DNA of 64,000 nt from Planctomycetaceae bacterium (GCA_017795105.1 CP051247.1:3038001-3102000); one strand, 5' to 3'; shown: positions 9,724 to 19,348, counted from the stretch's first letter. Notes: generated from the sequence alone by a model not told the origin. Program-made: numbers and translations.

Positions 9724-9743
9724 CCACTGGCAAAAACCAGTGG
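9724..9743. repeat. Short hairpin CCACTGG...CCAGTGG upstream of the DUF1501 gene
   Basis: CCACTGG-CAAAAA-CCAGTGG forms a 7-bp perfect stem, 41 bp before the DUF1501 start. The CACTGGC/GCCAGTG core recurs at 25128, 26209, 29215 and 29261. It may be a repeat remnant or a weak attenuating hairpin between the two co-directional genes. Confidence 0.6.
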
Positions 9744-9784
9744 CAAACGACGAACAAGACAACTCCTGCTTCAGGATGACTGCT

Positions 9785-11197
9785 ATGTACGAAACACTTT
9801 ACTCACGACGTGAAATGCTCCGCCGCTGTGGCATGGGCTTCGGGGCGATGACCTTCGCCACGATGCTCGCCGACCAGGCCCAGGGGAGCGTCGAAAATCC
9901 GATGCTGGCTCACCCGACACATTTCCCGGGTCAGGCCAAGCACGTCATCCACATCTTCCTCAACGGTGGCGCCTCGCAGGTTGATACGTTCGATCCGAAG
10001 CCCGAACTGGAGAAGTGGGCCGGCAAAACGCTGGAAGGCGGAAACCTGCGTACCGAGCGGAAGACCGGCGGCGTCATGCCGTCGCCGTACAAGTTTCAGA
10101 AGTACGGCGAGTCGGGCATTGAAGTCAGCGAGATCTTCAAAAACCTCGGGGAATGCGTCGACGACATGACGTTCATTCACTCGATGCATGCCGATGTGCC
10201 CAACCACGAACCGTCGCTGATGCTGATGAACTGCGGGGAATCGCGGCTCGTCCGCCCCTGTCTCGGCTCCTGGGTCACATACGGGATGGGAACCGAAAAC
10301 CAGAACCTGCCCGGGTTCGTGGTGCTTTGTCCCGGCGGTTACCCGATTAAGGAATCGGAGAACTGGCGCTCGGCCTTCCTGCCCGGCGTCTTTCAGGGGA
10401 CGCACATCGATCCGAATTCCAAGAACGTGGAAGATCTGATCGCCAACGTGAAGAACAGCCAGTTGCCGTACGATCGGCAGCGGGCTCAGATCGATCTGCT
10501 GCAGAAACTCAACGAACGGCATCTCGACAAACGCTCGGGCGACGGTCAGCTGGAAGCTCGAATCCAGTCGTTCGAACTCGCTTACCGCATGCAGATGGAA
10601 GCAACCGATGCCTTCGATGTGAACCGCGAGCCGAAGCACATTCAGGACATGTACGGCGAAGGCGTGCACGCCCGCCAGTGCCTGATCGCTCGCCGCCTTG
10701 TCGAACGGGGCGTTCGCTTCGTTCAACTGTGGCACGGGAACGGTCAGCCCTGGGATAACCACGATGACCTCGAGAAGGGCCACCGCCGTTTGGCCGGCCA
10801 GTGTGACCAGCCGATCGCTGCGCTGATCAAGGATCTGAAACAGCGGGGGCTGCTCAACGAAACTCTGATTGTCTGCAGTGGTGAGTTCGGTCGGACGCCG
10901 GTGGTCGAACTGCCGACTCCGGGAGCCAACGCCGGCAAAGTGAACGGCCGCGATCACAACCACTACGGCTTCACCGCGTGGATGGCCGGGGGCGGCGTGA
11001 AGGGCGGTTACCGTTACGGTGCGACCGATGAGCTCGGCTTCAAAGCCGTGGAAAAGCCGGTGCACGTCCACGACCTGCACGCGACCATTCTGCACCTGCT
11101 CGGATTCGATCACGAGAAGCTGACCTACCGCTACTCAGGCCGCGATTTCCGCCTGACCGACGTGCACGGCAACGTCGTGCACGATGTGATCGCCTGA
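9785..11197 (+). CDS. DUF1501 protein (planctomycete sulfatase-like fold)
   Basis: 470 aa from ATG 9785; an in-frame ATG lies 9 bp upstream. The N-terminus (SRREMLRRCGMGFGAMTF) resembles a twin-arginine export signal. The body has DUF1501 landmarks: HVIHIFLNGGASQVDTFDPKP near 55, GFVVLCPGG, GEFGRTP and GRDHNHYGFTAWMAGGG near 395. The fold belongs to the alkaline phosphatase/sulfatase superfamily, but substrates are unknown. It follows the DUF1549/DUF1553 gene on the same strand, the standard planctomycete arrangement, so the two products probably work together outside the cytoplasm. Confidence 0.92.
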   Translation: MYETLYSRREMLRRCGMGFGAMTFATMLADQAQGSVENPMLAHPTHFPGQAKHVIHIFLNGGASQVDTFDPKPELEKWAGKTLEGGNLRTERKTGGVMPSPYKFQKYGESGIEVSEIFKNLGECVDDMTFIHSMHADVPNHEPSLMLMNCGESRLVRPCLGSWVTYGMGTENQNLPGFVVLCPGGYPIKESENWRSAFLPGVFQGTHIDPNSKNVEDLIANVKNSQLPYDRQRAQIDLLQKLNERHLDKRSGDGQLEARIQSFELAYRMQMEATDAFDVNREPKHIQDMYGEGVHARQCLIARRLVERGVRFVQLWHGNGQPWDNHDDLEKGHRRLAGQCDQPIAALIKDLKQRGLLNETLIVCSGEFGRTPVVELPTPGANAGKVNGRDHNHYGFTAWMAGGGVKGGYRYGATDELGFKAVEKPVHVHDLHATILHLLGFDHEKLTYRYSGRDFRLTDVHGNVVHDVIA

Positions 11198-11485
11198 TCC
11201 GCGAAATTGGAGTTTTGAGGTCTTTTTGCCTCAAGATGCACGCCTGCATCGTCCGATGAGCACTACAGGGAAAACACCCATGCCCGCTTAGATTTCGCGC
11301 GCAGCCGGTGCGTTTTCCCGTTAAGATTTGAGTGCGGCTGCCTTTACTGGCTCAGCCGCGTGCATTTACGCAGCGACATCGGACGTCGACTACGATTCTG
11401 TCACCGTAGTGTCCGGATCAGCCCCGTTCTTCGGCAGGAATGCCTCGAGGGACTTCGGGTTGCCCGACAAACGACGTTCGACTCC

Positions 11486-12481
11486 ATGAAAGCTTTTCTG
11501 TCTGCTGTATCGCTGCCAAAGTCTTCGGAACCGTCCCCGTTCCAGATCCGCAATCTGCTGATTGCCCTGTATGTCTGGATCGCGCTGGGATGGACCGTCG
11601 CCGTGGTTTTGCGTCTGACGATCCGCGATTTGGGACCGGTTCCGCTGGTCTCCGGGTTTTATTACGCCTCACCGGGTCCACTGCTGTTCCTGCTGGCATT
11701 GTTCCTCGGTGTTCTCTGTCTGATTCTCGGGCGTTCCCGTCGCATGGCCTGCTGGGGGGTGATGGCCCTGGTGATCGCTCAGAGCGCGGGATCGCACCGC
11801 GTCGTCACACCGCCTTCGCCGGACGCCAGTGCGGAATCAACTCAGCGGCTCCTGCTGTGGAATGTCTGTCATGGGCGGCACGGCTGGCAGCAGGTCGTCA
11901 GTGAGATCCAGAAGTACGATCCCGATCTCATCACGCTGGTTGAAGCTGGTCCGCCGACCGAAGAGATGCGGCAGGTTTGGGAATCGAGTTTTCCGGAGCA
12001 TGAAGTGACTCTGCTGGGCGGCGAGATGGTCCTGCTTATCCGCGGGGGAACCGCTCACGATGTTGCGGCGGGAGAGCTCGGAATCGATGGGCACTATCGC
12101 CAGGTTGACGTGTCGCTCGGCGACCGGGACCTTTCCGTGCTGTTTGTCGACATTCACGGACGCCCCGATTACGACCGGGCCCCGGCGATGAACCGGCTGG
12201 CCGAATTGATCGACGCGTCCGCAGACAAGCCTCTGTTGATTGCCGGGGACTTCAATACACCGCGCGAGTCGCCGCTCTTTCAGCCTATTGATGAACGCGC
12301 GAGCAACGCCTACGATAGCTCGGGCAGAGGTTTCCAGCCTACGTGGCCCTGGCCACTCCCGCTGTTGACGCTGGATCAGGTCTGGTCGAATGCCGGACTC
12401 AGTTTCGACGATTGCTTCGCCGGTTGGAGTTCTGCATCCGACCATCGCCCCGTGATCGCAGACTTTCGCCTTCTTGAGTGA
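11486..12481 (+). CDS. Membrane-anchored endonuclease/exonuclease/phosphatase-fold protein
   Basis: 331 aa from ATG 11486. Three membrane segments fill the first third (about 24-44, 66-82, 87-101), followed by an EEP domain from about 118: LLLWNVCHGR, LITLVEAG (metal-binding Glu), VDIHG, IAGDFNTPRES and the closing SDHRPV. This layout is common in bacterial EEP proteins of unknown substrate, where the catalytic domain faces the periplasm. Substrate could be a nucleic acid, phosphoinositide or other phosphodiester. The 288-bp gap before it contains no gene that I can see. Confidence 0.87.
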   Translation: MKAFLSAVSLPKSSEPSPFQIRNLLIALYVWIALGWTVAVVLRLTIRDLGPVPLVSGFYYASPGPLLFLLALFLGVLCLILGRSRRMACWGVMALVIAQSAGSHRVVTPPSPDASAESTQRLLLWNVCHGRHGWQQVVSEIQKYDPDLITLVEAGPPTEEMRQVWESSFPEHEVTLLGGEMVLLIRGGTAHDVAAGELGIDGHYRQVDVSLGDRDLSVLFVDIHGRPDYDRAPAMNRLAELIDASADKPLLIAGDFNTPRESPLFQPIDERASNAYDSSGRGFQPTWPWPLPLLTLDQVWSNAGLSFDDCFAGWSSASDHRPVIADFRLLE

Positions 12482-12562
12482 CGCCCTTAAACCTTTGCAG
12501 AAATAAAATGACTGGTTCGAAGCGAGCAGGCGGCTCGTTTCAGCCGTGGAGCAGATGCGGTT

Positions 12563-13357
12563 ATGACGACTGTGGCCCCTAACGAAGAGACAGCGGAAAC
12601 TCCGCCCTCGACGGAACAGCAGGGGGAACTCCATTGGGATTACGTGGGCGACGCTCTGGACGTTCTGACCGCTGGTCTGGCTCCGTATGTCGAGAGTCAG
12701 CTGAAGTCCGTGTTTGGCGATCAGTGGACCCGCCAGGCGCGATCGAGTTTCCGACGACCTCGCGAACAGAATGGAGCGGCCCGACAGAACGAGTTCGTCT
12801 GGGACGCTCACTCCACACTCACCGTGATGTGGGATCAGTGGAACGCCGTCTTCCGCCAGCATCTCGGGCATTACGAACGATCGCTCGTCAGCGAACTTCG
12901 CGAATTTCGTAACCGCTGGGCTCATCAACGCCAGTTGAACTTTGATGATACCTACCGAGTGCTCGACAGTATCGAGCGGCTGCTCAGTGCGATTGGCGTC
13001 GATTCCGAAGCTCGGATGATCTACGAGCGGAAGCAGGAACTGCTGGAACGGGAGTTCTCCGACAAGATCAACGAGCGGCAGATGCGCGCTCATAACAATC
13101 GCAACAAATGGTGGACCATCGGCGTGTATGTCGTCTGCTGTGCCGCGATCGTGATGCAGATGATGCTCGCCTGGAGTTCGAGCGGCTATCTGATCGCCGG
13201 CTTCGTCGTGCTCGTGTTCATCTACCTGATCTACCAGCGGCTCCAGTACGAACCGGTTGTTTACGGCCCCCGGGAGTGTCGAAAATGCTTCCGGATTATC
13301 TACACCCCCGATTGCCCGTATTGCGGTCGGAAACGTCGCGGAGAGGAATCGAAATGA
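12563..13357 (+). CDS. Membrane HEPN (Swt1-type) protein with C-terminal zinc ribbon
   Basis: 264 aa. Residues 25-146 resemble the Swt1-type HEPN domain: YVGDALDVLTAGLAPYVE at the start and the R-x4-H motif R116-NRWA-H121 near the end. In active HEPN RNases this Arg/His pair is catalytic. Two membrane helices follow (about 184-203 and 207-224), then a zinc ribbon C239-x2-C242-x8-C251-x2-C254. The predicted topology puts HEPN and ribbon on the same side, probably cytoplasmic. The stop overlaps the start of the cupin gene (ATGA), so translation is likely coupled. RNase activity is an inference; many HEPN domains are inactive scaffolds. Confidence 0.8.
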   Translation: MTTVAPNEETAETPPSTEQQGELHWDYVGDALDVLTAGLAPYVESQLKSVFGDQWTRQARSSFRRPREQNGAARQNEFVWDAHSTLTVMWDQWNAVFRQHLGHYERSLVSELREFRNRWAHQRQLNFDDTYRVLDSIERLLSAIGVDSEARMIYERKQELLEREFSDKINERQMRAHNNRNKWWTIGVYVVCCAAIVMQMMLAWSSSGYLIAGFVVLVFIYLIYQRLQYEPVVYGPRECRKCFRIIYTPDCPYCGRKRRGEESK

Positions 13358-13716
13358 GTTCGGAAACGTCGCTGGAGCCGAAGATTGTCGATCTGGCTGG
13401 CCTGCCGGGAGTATCCTGCCCCTGCGGAACCGCTCGCCGCGCCTTTGCCGATGTCCCCGACTATCCGGCGACGATTCATCTGACGGAAATCTCCGACGAA
13501 GCCGAAACGCACTATCATCGCACGCTCACCGAGACCTATTACATTCTCGAATGCGATGAGGATGCCGGGATCGAACTGAACGGCACCGTCATGCCGATTA
13601 AAGCCGGGATGTGCATCCTGATTCCTCCCGGAACGCGACACCGGGCCGTCGGCACCATGAAGATCCTGAACATCGTGATTCCGAAGTTCGATCCCGCCGA
13701 CGAGCACTTCGACTGA
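13354..13716 (+). CDS. Small cupin-domain protein
   Basis: 120 aa. ATG 13354 overlaps the stop of the upstream HEPN gene by 4 bp and has GAGAGG 6-11 bp upstream, which fixes the start; a longer in-frame ORF is out-of-frame reading of the neighbour. Cupin motif 1 is visible as THYHRTLTETYYILECDEDAG (His, His, Glu) and motif 2 as IPPGTRHRAVG (His). These residues usually hold one divalent metal. The cupin is stand-alone and its substrate is unknown. The coupling suggests that it and the membrane HEPN protein are made together. Confidence 0.85.
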   Translation: MSSETSLEPKIVDLAGLPGVSCPCGTARRAFADVPDYPATIHLTEISDEAETHYHRTLTETYYILECDEDAGIELNGTVMPIKAGMCILIPPGTRHRAVGTMKILNIVIPKFDPADEHFD

Positions 13717-13747
13717 GTAGCGGACGGACGCCCGCTTCCAATTGGCC

Positions 13748-14821
13748 TCAGTTCTGTTCCGACCGCTGTTTTCGCGATTTCAATAGTCGGAAGAAGTTGC
13801 TCCAGTGCATCTGGAACACGCCGCAGCACTTCAGGAACGACAACGTCGAACCGTTCGTGATGCGTGGCTTTACGCAGAGATAGACCGGCTCGAACTCGGG
13901 ACGGAAGCGGCTCTTAAAATGGTAGAGTCCCTGCACATTGAACAGGAAGTTGAGCCGCTTTTCCCAGAGGGTTAAGAAGTAGCGGGTTGTCCAGGAATCG
14001 CCCGGCGTCTTCACGCCGCAATTCACCGCCGGGACCATGCAGAGAGAGACGAACTCGACGCCTTCCTCTTTCAGTGCGTCGATCAGTTTCACGAAGAGAA
14101 AGGGCGTGATGCCGCGGACGGCTTCTTTCTGACTGCGATACATCTCGGTCGCCCAGCCGCGGCCGTCTTCCATCGGCGTACAGGCGACAAAAGCCTGCCA
14201 GTTGTCCGGCTCGTTTTCCGGATGAGCCACGAACAACCGGCGACGATAAAAGTGATCGGGATATAACCGCCCTTCGAGCAGCCCGATCTCATGAGGCAGC
14301 ACCCGTTCGGAGAGCTGTTCTTCATTCATCTTCTGCAGCCGGGCAAAGGCATCGTGCCGGGCCGCTTCCGAAAGATGATTGATGTCGATCTCCCGCGCGA
14401 CGAACCCCTGCCGCTGTACGAAACTGACCTGACGTCTCACCCAGGAATACGGCTTTCCACTCCAGGTGTGTCCCTTCAGATCAATCGTGGCATTCTCGCC
14501 GAACTTCGTTGCTTCGTAGCCGTACTTCTGAAAGAGCGGTCGATCGTTCTCGGCGATATTGAAGAACGAAGCCAGATAGCGATGCTCATCGACATACTCG
14601 GTGAATTGCCGCAGCAACTCTTCCCGTTCGTCATCCGGTGCGATCAGGCCGCCGATCATGTGCAGATACTTGCGGTCCTGAATGTAGCCGATGTAACCCG
14701 TTTGGCTCTCGTTCCAGAACTGGCGATATTCCGGCTCGGTGGTGAGATATGAATCCGGATACGGACTGTGCGCAAAGGCAGTCCGCTCAAGCAGGTCACG
14801 ATCAGGAACGGTTTCAGACAT
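13748..14821 (-). CDS. DUF2156-like (MprF C-terminal type) acyltransferase-fold protein
   Basis: 357 aa from ATG 14821; an in-frame TTG is 39 bp upstream. The body resembles the cytosolic catalytic domain of MprF/LPG synthases: ENATIDLKGHTWSGKPYSWVRRQVS (about 130), the loop FVSLCMVPAVNC (about 260), and FNVQGLYHFKSRFRPEFEPVYLCV near 310. Those enzymes move an amino acid from tRNA to a lipid. Here no flippase membrane domain is attached. The substrate could be a lipid, a peptide or tRNA-independent. The gene lies 168 bp downstream of a GNAT gene on the same strand, so they may form an operon. Confidence 0.68.
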   Translation of the reverse strand: MSETVPDRDLLERTAFAHSPYPDSYLTTEPEYRQFWNESQTGYIGYIQDRKYLHMIGGLIAPDDEREELLRQFTEYVDEHRYLASFFNIAENDRPLFQKYGYEATKFGENATIDLKGHTWSGKPYSWVRRQVSFVQRQGFVAREIDINHLSEAARHDAFARLQKMNEEQLSERVLPHEIGLLEGRLYPDHFYRRRLFVAHPENEPDNWQAFVACTPMEDGRGWATEMYRSQKEAVRGITPFLFVKLIDALKEEGVEFVSLCMVPAVNCGVKTPGDSWTTRYFLTLWEKRLNFLFNVQGLYHFKSRFRPEFEPVYLCVKPRITNGSTLSFLKCCGVFQMHWSNFFRLLKSRKQRSEQN

Positions 14822-14989
14822 CGACGAAGCAGTCGACTCAACGGTGGGGCAGGAATTCAAAGTCGTCTCAAAGCTGGATCGCGGGAACAGACGTCACCGG
14901 GATCCGCGCAGACGGTCCCGTTCCTTCAGTAAATCATCCCCCGGCTCAAATGCAAGACGAGCTCAGGGGCGAAGTTGGGAAAGTCCGCA

Positions 14990-16054
14990 TTATCGCCACA
15001 GAACATGGATTTTACGAATCCTGCTGAGATCGACATCGCTTTCCGGGTCGGGCGTCGAGAACAAAAGGTCGGAATCCGCGAACTGCGGCACGAAGCGGGC
15101 CCGCAGCAGCGATCCGGTTGGCTGGCCGTGAAACTCACGCATCAGCATCATCTTGACCCCTTCTTCCCGCAGTCGCAGACACAGCGCGTTGAGCAGACTG
15201 CGGGTCTCCCGGGCTTCGAGTTCCCGGCAGGCGAGCAGATCGATAATCGCTGCGGGAATTCGCGTCTTCAGGTGCATGCCGATCTTGTGGTAGTTCACGA
15301 ATCCGACGACCTGTCCGTCGCGTTCGACAACCAGCGTATTAACGAAGTCGCCATAATGGAGCTGCCGGGCGAGCCGAGGTTCTTCCCACAGTACCGCCAG
15401 ATCGGCCTGTCGGGCTTGCGCGTTGATCAGTTCGCGGCAGCGGCTCAGGTCTTCGGGGCGATAGTCGCGAATCGAAACACTCGAGTGGACCTTGCCGATG
15501 TTGCAGACCGAGTCGGGCAGAACCTGGAGAACCGTCCGATCGAGGCCGCTGTTCGTCCATTCCCGGACGGCCTTGGATTCGAGCAGTCGCGCCCATAAGT
15601 AGACCGGCCGCAGAAAGTTCGTCCGTTTGCCGGCCTTCTTCCAGAAGCGGGGGCCCATCGAAATTCGGGAGCCACGAAACGCGTAGCCGACACGACCGAC
15701 CGAATTCCGTTCGCCTTCTCTGTTCGCGATTTCCCGCGCCATGGCCTTGGCGACGCCGTCCCGTCGATGCTCTGGCAGCACGGTCAGCCAGCTTCCCTGA
15801 TCGCCGGGATGCTCTTTCCCCAGACACCAGACCGGGAAGGGCATCGCGAGCAATGTGCCGACAATCCGATCGTCTTTCCAGGCCGAAACCAGATACTTCC
15901 GACACATGCCGGGGCCGGTCATCTGCCATTCGAAGTATTCCGGCGACCAGTCGGGAACGGCCATCTTCCCGCCGTACGAATTCAGCCACGCCCCGACGAC
16001 GAATCGACTCAGATCTTCGGCGGTTCCCTCGTATGTTCTGATTTCGATCGACAC
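14990..16054 (-). CDS. Tandem GNAT-fold acetyltransferase
   Basis: 354 aa. The N-terminal half is a GNAT domain: RIVGTLLAMPF strand, then GSWLTVLPEHRRDGVAKAMAR with the acetyl-CoA loop motif (R-x2-G-x-A) near residue 100. The C-terminal half (about 180-340) looks like a second, more diverged GNAT unit (YRPEDLSRC..., NTLVVERDGQVVGFVNYH). Such doubled GNATs often have one active half. Substrate unknown. The neighbour downstream (13748-14821) also has a GNAT-related fold. Confidence 0.78.
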   Translation of the reverse strand: MSIEIRTYEGTAEDLSRFVVGAWLNSYGGKMAVPDWSPEYFEWQMTGPGMCRKYLVSAWKDDRIVGTLLAMPFPVWCLGKEHPGDQGSWLTVLPEHRRDGVAKAMAREIANREGERNSVGRVGYAFRGSRISMGPRFWKKAGKRTNFLRPVYLWARLLESKAVREWTNSGLDRTVLQVLPDSVCNIGKVHSSVSIRDYRPEDLSRCRELINAQARQADLAVLWEEPRLARQLHYGDFVNTLVVERDGQVVGFVNYHKIGMHLKTRIPAAIIDLLACRELEARETRSLLNALCLRLREEGVKMMLMREFHGQPTGSLLRARFVPQFADSDLLFSTPDPESDVDLSRIRKIHVLWR

Positions 16055-16238
16055 GTTGGCTCCGGCAAAAGGCGAGGCGCTGCGGGAACGGGCTGCATAT
16101 CGCAGATAGGACAGGACGTACGGTCGCCGGGCGGGCAGGCAGAAGGCGACGGAACTACCTTAGAGTAGCCGTGCACGAAATTCCAGTGGCGACTGGATGG
16201 AACGGCCAACTTGTCGGAAGCAGCCCGTTCGAGCAGTT

Positions 16239-18422
16239 TTACTCGGCGGGAGGCAGCAGGGCTCCGATGCGATCGAGATGTCGTTCCCACGACGTGACCG
16301 ACTGTTCCCGCGTCGCCAGCACCGCGAGCGGACGATACCCGAGCCGTTGCCCGGTCAGGTTCGAAATCCAGTAGATCGAAAGCTCCCGCACGGCGACATG
16401 CTCGTGCCGCAGTCCATCGACCAGACGTCGCGAGATGTCCGGCTGCCGGGCGTCTTCCTCGTCGTAACCCCAGAGAAGCGAGTAGACCACATCCGCCGTT
16501 CCCGGCGTGAACGTCTTTTCCAGCGACGTCATCATCAGCGTTCGATTCTCCGTCTCGCGGGGCAGCCAGACGCGAAGTCCGGCAATCGCTTCCGTACGCG
16601 ATTCCTCGTGTTGAGAGCGGGCCAGGATCGTTACCAGGGATTCATACCGTTGCCCCAGCGCCAGAACCCGCGTCGCAAGTTCTGCGATTCGCGGATTTGG
16701 ATCGTTCGCGACCCCCTGCATGTCGAGCCACAGATTCGTCGACCGCTCCAGATACTTCATGAACTCCTGCTGATCCCGTCGCTGCGACAAGGTCATCTGC
16801 AGTGGACCGCCGTCGCTCCACGCGGGTTGAGGCGGGGGCAGCGGTTCATTATTCGGAGCGACAACCGGCGGTTCCGCCGCGGCGTCTTCTGGACCATTCT
16901 CGCCCGCCGGGTTCACTGGCGGAGCAGCCGAAACGACCGGCAGTACCGAATGATACTCTTCAATCTCAACGGGAGCTGCGTTCGGCGGCTGAATCTGTAC
17001 CGGAGCCCCTTCAACCCAGAGGTTGGTCACGGTCAGTCCCTCTTCCGGGAGTTCCTCAAAGTGATTGGCCAGTTGCGGGCGGACTGCGACCGTGAGCTTC
17101 GTTGCTTCCTCGGGAAGCACGATCGTCCAGGTCAATCCATCGATCACCAGCTGCACCCGTTCCAGGGCCCGCTCACCCGGCTGGGGAAGAGACTGGATGA
17201 TGAACCGACCCTGCAGCAGCTCGAGGGCCAGACAGTCCATCTCCTCGCAGCCAATCAACCGGGCAGCGGCGTTGTCCCGCATATGGAGTCGGCCGCTGTT
17301 TCCGTTCACCGTGAAATCGGCGGTCGCGTACGGCGGTGTGTAAATCGCATTGTTCATCTTCAGCTCGGCTCCCTGCGGTGCCAGAACCGACGACGAGGCA
17401 GCCGGACCCGAGTTGTCCAGAATTAGACCCCGATCAGCCGAGACGAACTGAACCTGAGGGACAAACAGAATCGGATTGGGAGCCGGCGCCGGCTCTTCCG
17501 GAGCCGCTTCCTCCGGTTTCATATTGGCCGCCACTTCGACTCCGTCCTCTCCGCCAGCCGCGTTTGCACCGGGCTGCATGGCGGGAGCAGTTGTGCCGGG
17601 CGGTCGAGTCGCAGTCGGTACGGGACTTCCCGGCGGACGCCGTGGGGGATCTGTCGCCGCGATCGGCATCGAGGTCGACGCGGGCCGCGGCGTCGTTGCC
17701 ACAGGTCCTTCAACGGTCGATGTCCCTTCCGGCAGCGCCGCAATCTGGCCGTTCTTTCCTCGATTCTCCACGCGATCAAACCGGCGTTCGGTGTAGGAAT
17801 CCGAAGCTCCCCGGAAGGAACGATCCGTGGCGATGCTGTAAACCCAGGCTCCGACCAGCACCACAACCCCGAGAATCGCCGCGAACTGTCGCCAGTCTCC
17901 CTGCCGCCGTCGGATCTCGAACGGAATATCAACTTCCGGCGTCGCCGTGGCGGTAATTGTCGGAGCTTCCATCGCCGGAATCGCGACGGACGAACCGGCA
18001 TTCTGGTCGTCATCGAACTCCGAATCGTCCGGCAGGAACGACATCGCAATCTTCTGCAGATTCGCCTTTGTGGTCGACGGAATCGTCGGACGGCCTCCGA
18101 GCACCTGAGACAGAATCTGATGCGTCGCCGCGACCTCAGCCAGCCGCTCATCCGACTGCATGCACTCCGACTCAAACTGAGCCACTTTGTCCGGCGGCGT
18201 CAGATTGTCGAGATACTCGGCGACATCGTTCGCGCTCACCATGGCCCGCTTCTCATGCGGATCGGGAGCCGGGAGTCGCCGCATGCGAATGATCTTCCGC
18301 AGCCGCTCCGCCAGATCGCGGACTGACTTGTTCTCCTTGATAATCCGCCCGACCGTGGCCGCATCCGCCGGTTTCAGAACGTCATCGAGATAAGCCAGCA
18401 GGTATCGCAGGGTGAGTCGCAT
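16239..18422 (-). CDS. Single-pass membrane protein with anti-sigma-like N-terminus and proline-rich linker
   Basis: 727 aa. The first 160 residues are charged and helical, with NDVAEYLDNLTPPDKVAQFE resembling the N-terminal zinc-finger-like region of planctomycete anti-sigma/FecR-type proteins, but the usual HxxxCxxC is absent. One membrane helix (about 190-208, FAAILGVVVLVGAWVYS) is followed by a long Pro/Thr/Ala-rich linker (about 235-310) and a beta-rich extracytoplasmic domain. The C-terminal 150 residues are alpha-helical with HEAT-like features (ATRVLALGQRYESLVTILARS). No sigma factor gene is adjacent. Function unknown. Confidence 0.72.
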   Translation of the reverse strand: MRLTLRYLLAYLDDVLKPADAATVGRIIKENKSVRDLAERLRKIIRMRRLPAPDPHEKRAMVSANDVAEYLDNLTPPDKVAQFESECMQSDERLAEVAATHQILSQVLGGRPTIPSTTKANLQKIAMSFLPDDSEFDDDQNAGSSVAIPAMEAPTITATATPEVDIPFEIRRRQGDWRQFAAILGVVVLVGAWVYSIATDRSFRGASDSYTERRFDRVENRGKNGQIAALPEGTSTVEGPVATTPRPASTSMPIAATDPPRRPPGSPVPTATRPPGTTAPAMQPGANAAGGEDGVEVAANMKPEEAAPEEPAPAPNPILFVPQVQFVSADRGLILDNSGPAASSSVLAPQGAELKMNNAIYTPPYATADFTVNGNSGRLHMRDNAAARLIGCEEMDCLALELLQGRFIIQSLPQPGERALERVQLVIDGLTWTIVLPEEATKLTVAVRPQLANHFEELPEEGLTVTNLWVEGAPVQIQPPNAAPVEIEEYHSVLPVVSAAPPVNPAGENGPEDAAAEPPVVAPNNEPLPPPQPAWSDGGPLQMTLSQRRDQQEFMKYLERSTNLWLDMQGVANDPNPRIAELATRVLALGQRYESLVTILARSQHEESRTEAIAGLRVWLPRETENRTLMMTSLEKTFTPGTADVVYSLLWGYDEEDARQPDISRRLVDGLRHEHVAVRELSIYWISNLTGQRLGYRPLAVLATREQSVTSWERHLDRIGALLPPAE

Positions 18423-18533
18423 GGGTCGTACCAGTCTTCACGTCAGGTTCACTCATTTCAGCGTGAGGGAAGTTCCCCCACTCTGTTAGTGGAGCCGTGA
18501 ACGAGAATCCGTACAGAATTCCGTCGATTCCCG

Positions 18534-19031
18534 CTAATTTTTTCCGGAAACGTGCGATTCCTGTCTCGGGACCCGCGTGGATGCCGCCCGATCCCCCGTT
18601 TGAGCGGTCGCGGCTTTCCCCATCGGGCCGATCATTCGCGATGATTTCGGCAGATCGATGTCGTCCAGCAGCAGATCGAGAGCTCGCGTGGAGAGCAACA
18701 CTTCCCAGAGAGACAGCATCAACGAGACCATCAGACAGAGGACGGCGATGCCGAAAGCGATCTCGCTGAAGTAGTGCTCGTCGAGAAACAGCAGGAACAT
18801 CGAGATCGTACAGACGAGAAAACTGCTGACGCCGAGCGCCTGCATGTGCTGAATCAGATGCAGCCGCTTCCGCAAAATCGGCATCTGCTTCCGATCGGTC
18901 TCGGGGCTTTCTCCACTCTTCCCGGCGTGCATATCGCGAATTAGGCGGGCGAGCAGAAAGAAGCGGTTCGTATACGCCAGCATGATCAGGGCGATCGAGC
19001 CGAACAGCAGCGCAGGGGTACTCAGTGACAT
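18534..19031 (-). CDS. DUF2721 membrane protein
   Basis: 165 aa with three membrane segments (about 5-25, 65-85, 88-112). The N-terminus STPALLFGSIALIMLAYTNRFFLLARLIR and the centre LHLIQHMQALGVSSFLVCTISMFLLF match the DUF2721 pattern (AYTNR, LIR). The family is widespread, small and uncharacterised. The short C-terminus is charged and cytoplasmic by prediction. It stands upstream of the 727-residue membrane protein on the same strand, 111 bp away. Confidence 0.83.
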   Translation of the reverse strand: MSLSTPALLFGSIALIMLAYTNRFFLLARLIRDMHAGKSGESPETDRKQMPILRKRLHLIQHMQALGVSSFLVCTISMFLLFLDEHYFSEIAFGIAVLCLMVSLMLSLWEVLLSTRALDLLLDDIDLPKSSRMIGPMGKAATAQTGDRAASTRVPRQESHVSGKN

Positions 19032-19348
19032 CGTGACTCATCCTTAAACAGCCCCAACGCAGAATGATGCGTTCATGCAGCTGTTCTCTCTCAAAACGTG
19101 ATAGCGAGCTGCGACCAGTTTTCGAGCAGATTTTGTTCCCGCTGCAGTCCGAATTTCGAATTTCCCATGAAGACCGAAGGCTCCACCCAGCACGACGGGG
19201 CGGCGTCATCCAACAATCGAAGAGGGTGCGCCCCGGGAGCAGCGGCGAAGCAGCGATTCTTCCTGACATTCAGAACACCAGCTGGTACAGTGCAGACGGC
19301 CAACGCTGGCCAGTGAACGGAACCGAGGACCGTCCCACGGAGGCATCC

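Noticed and set aside
18382..19269. 295-codon minus-strand frame overlapping the DUF2721 gene
   Set aside because: Different frame from DUF2721, Arg-rich without domain; shadow frame.
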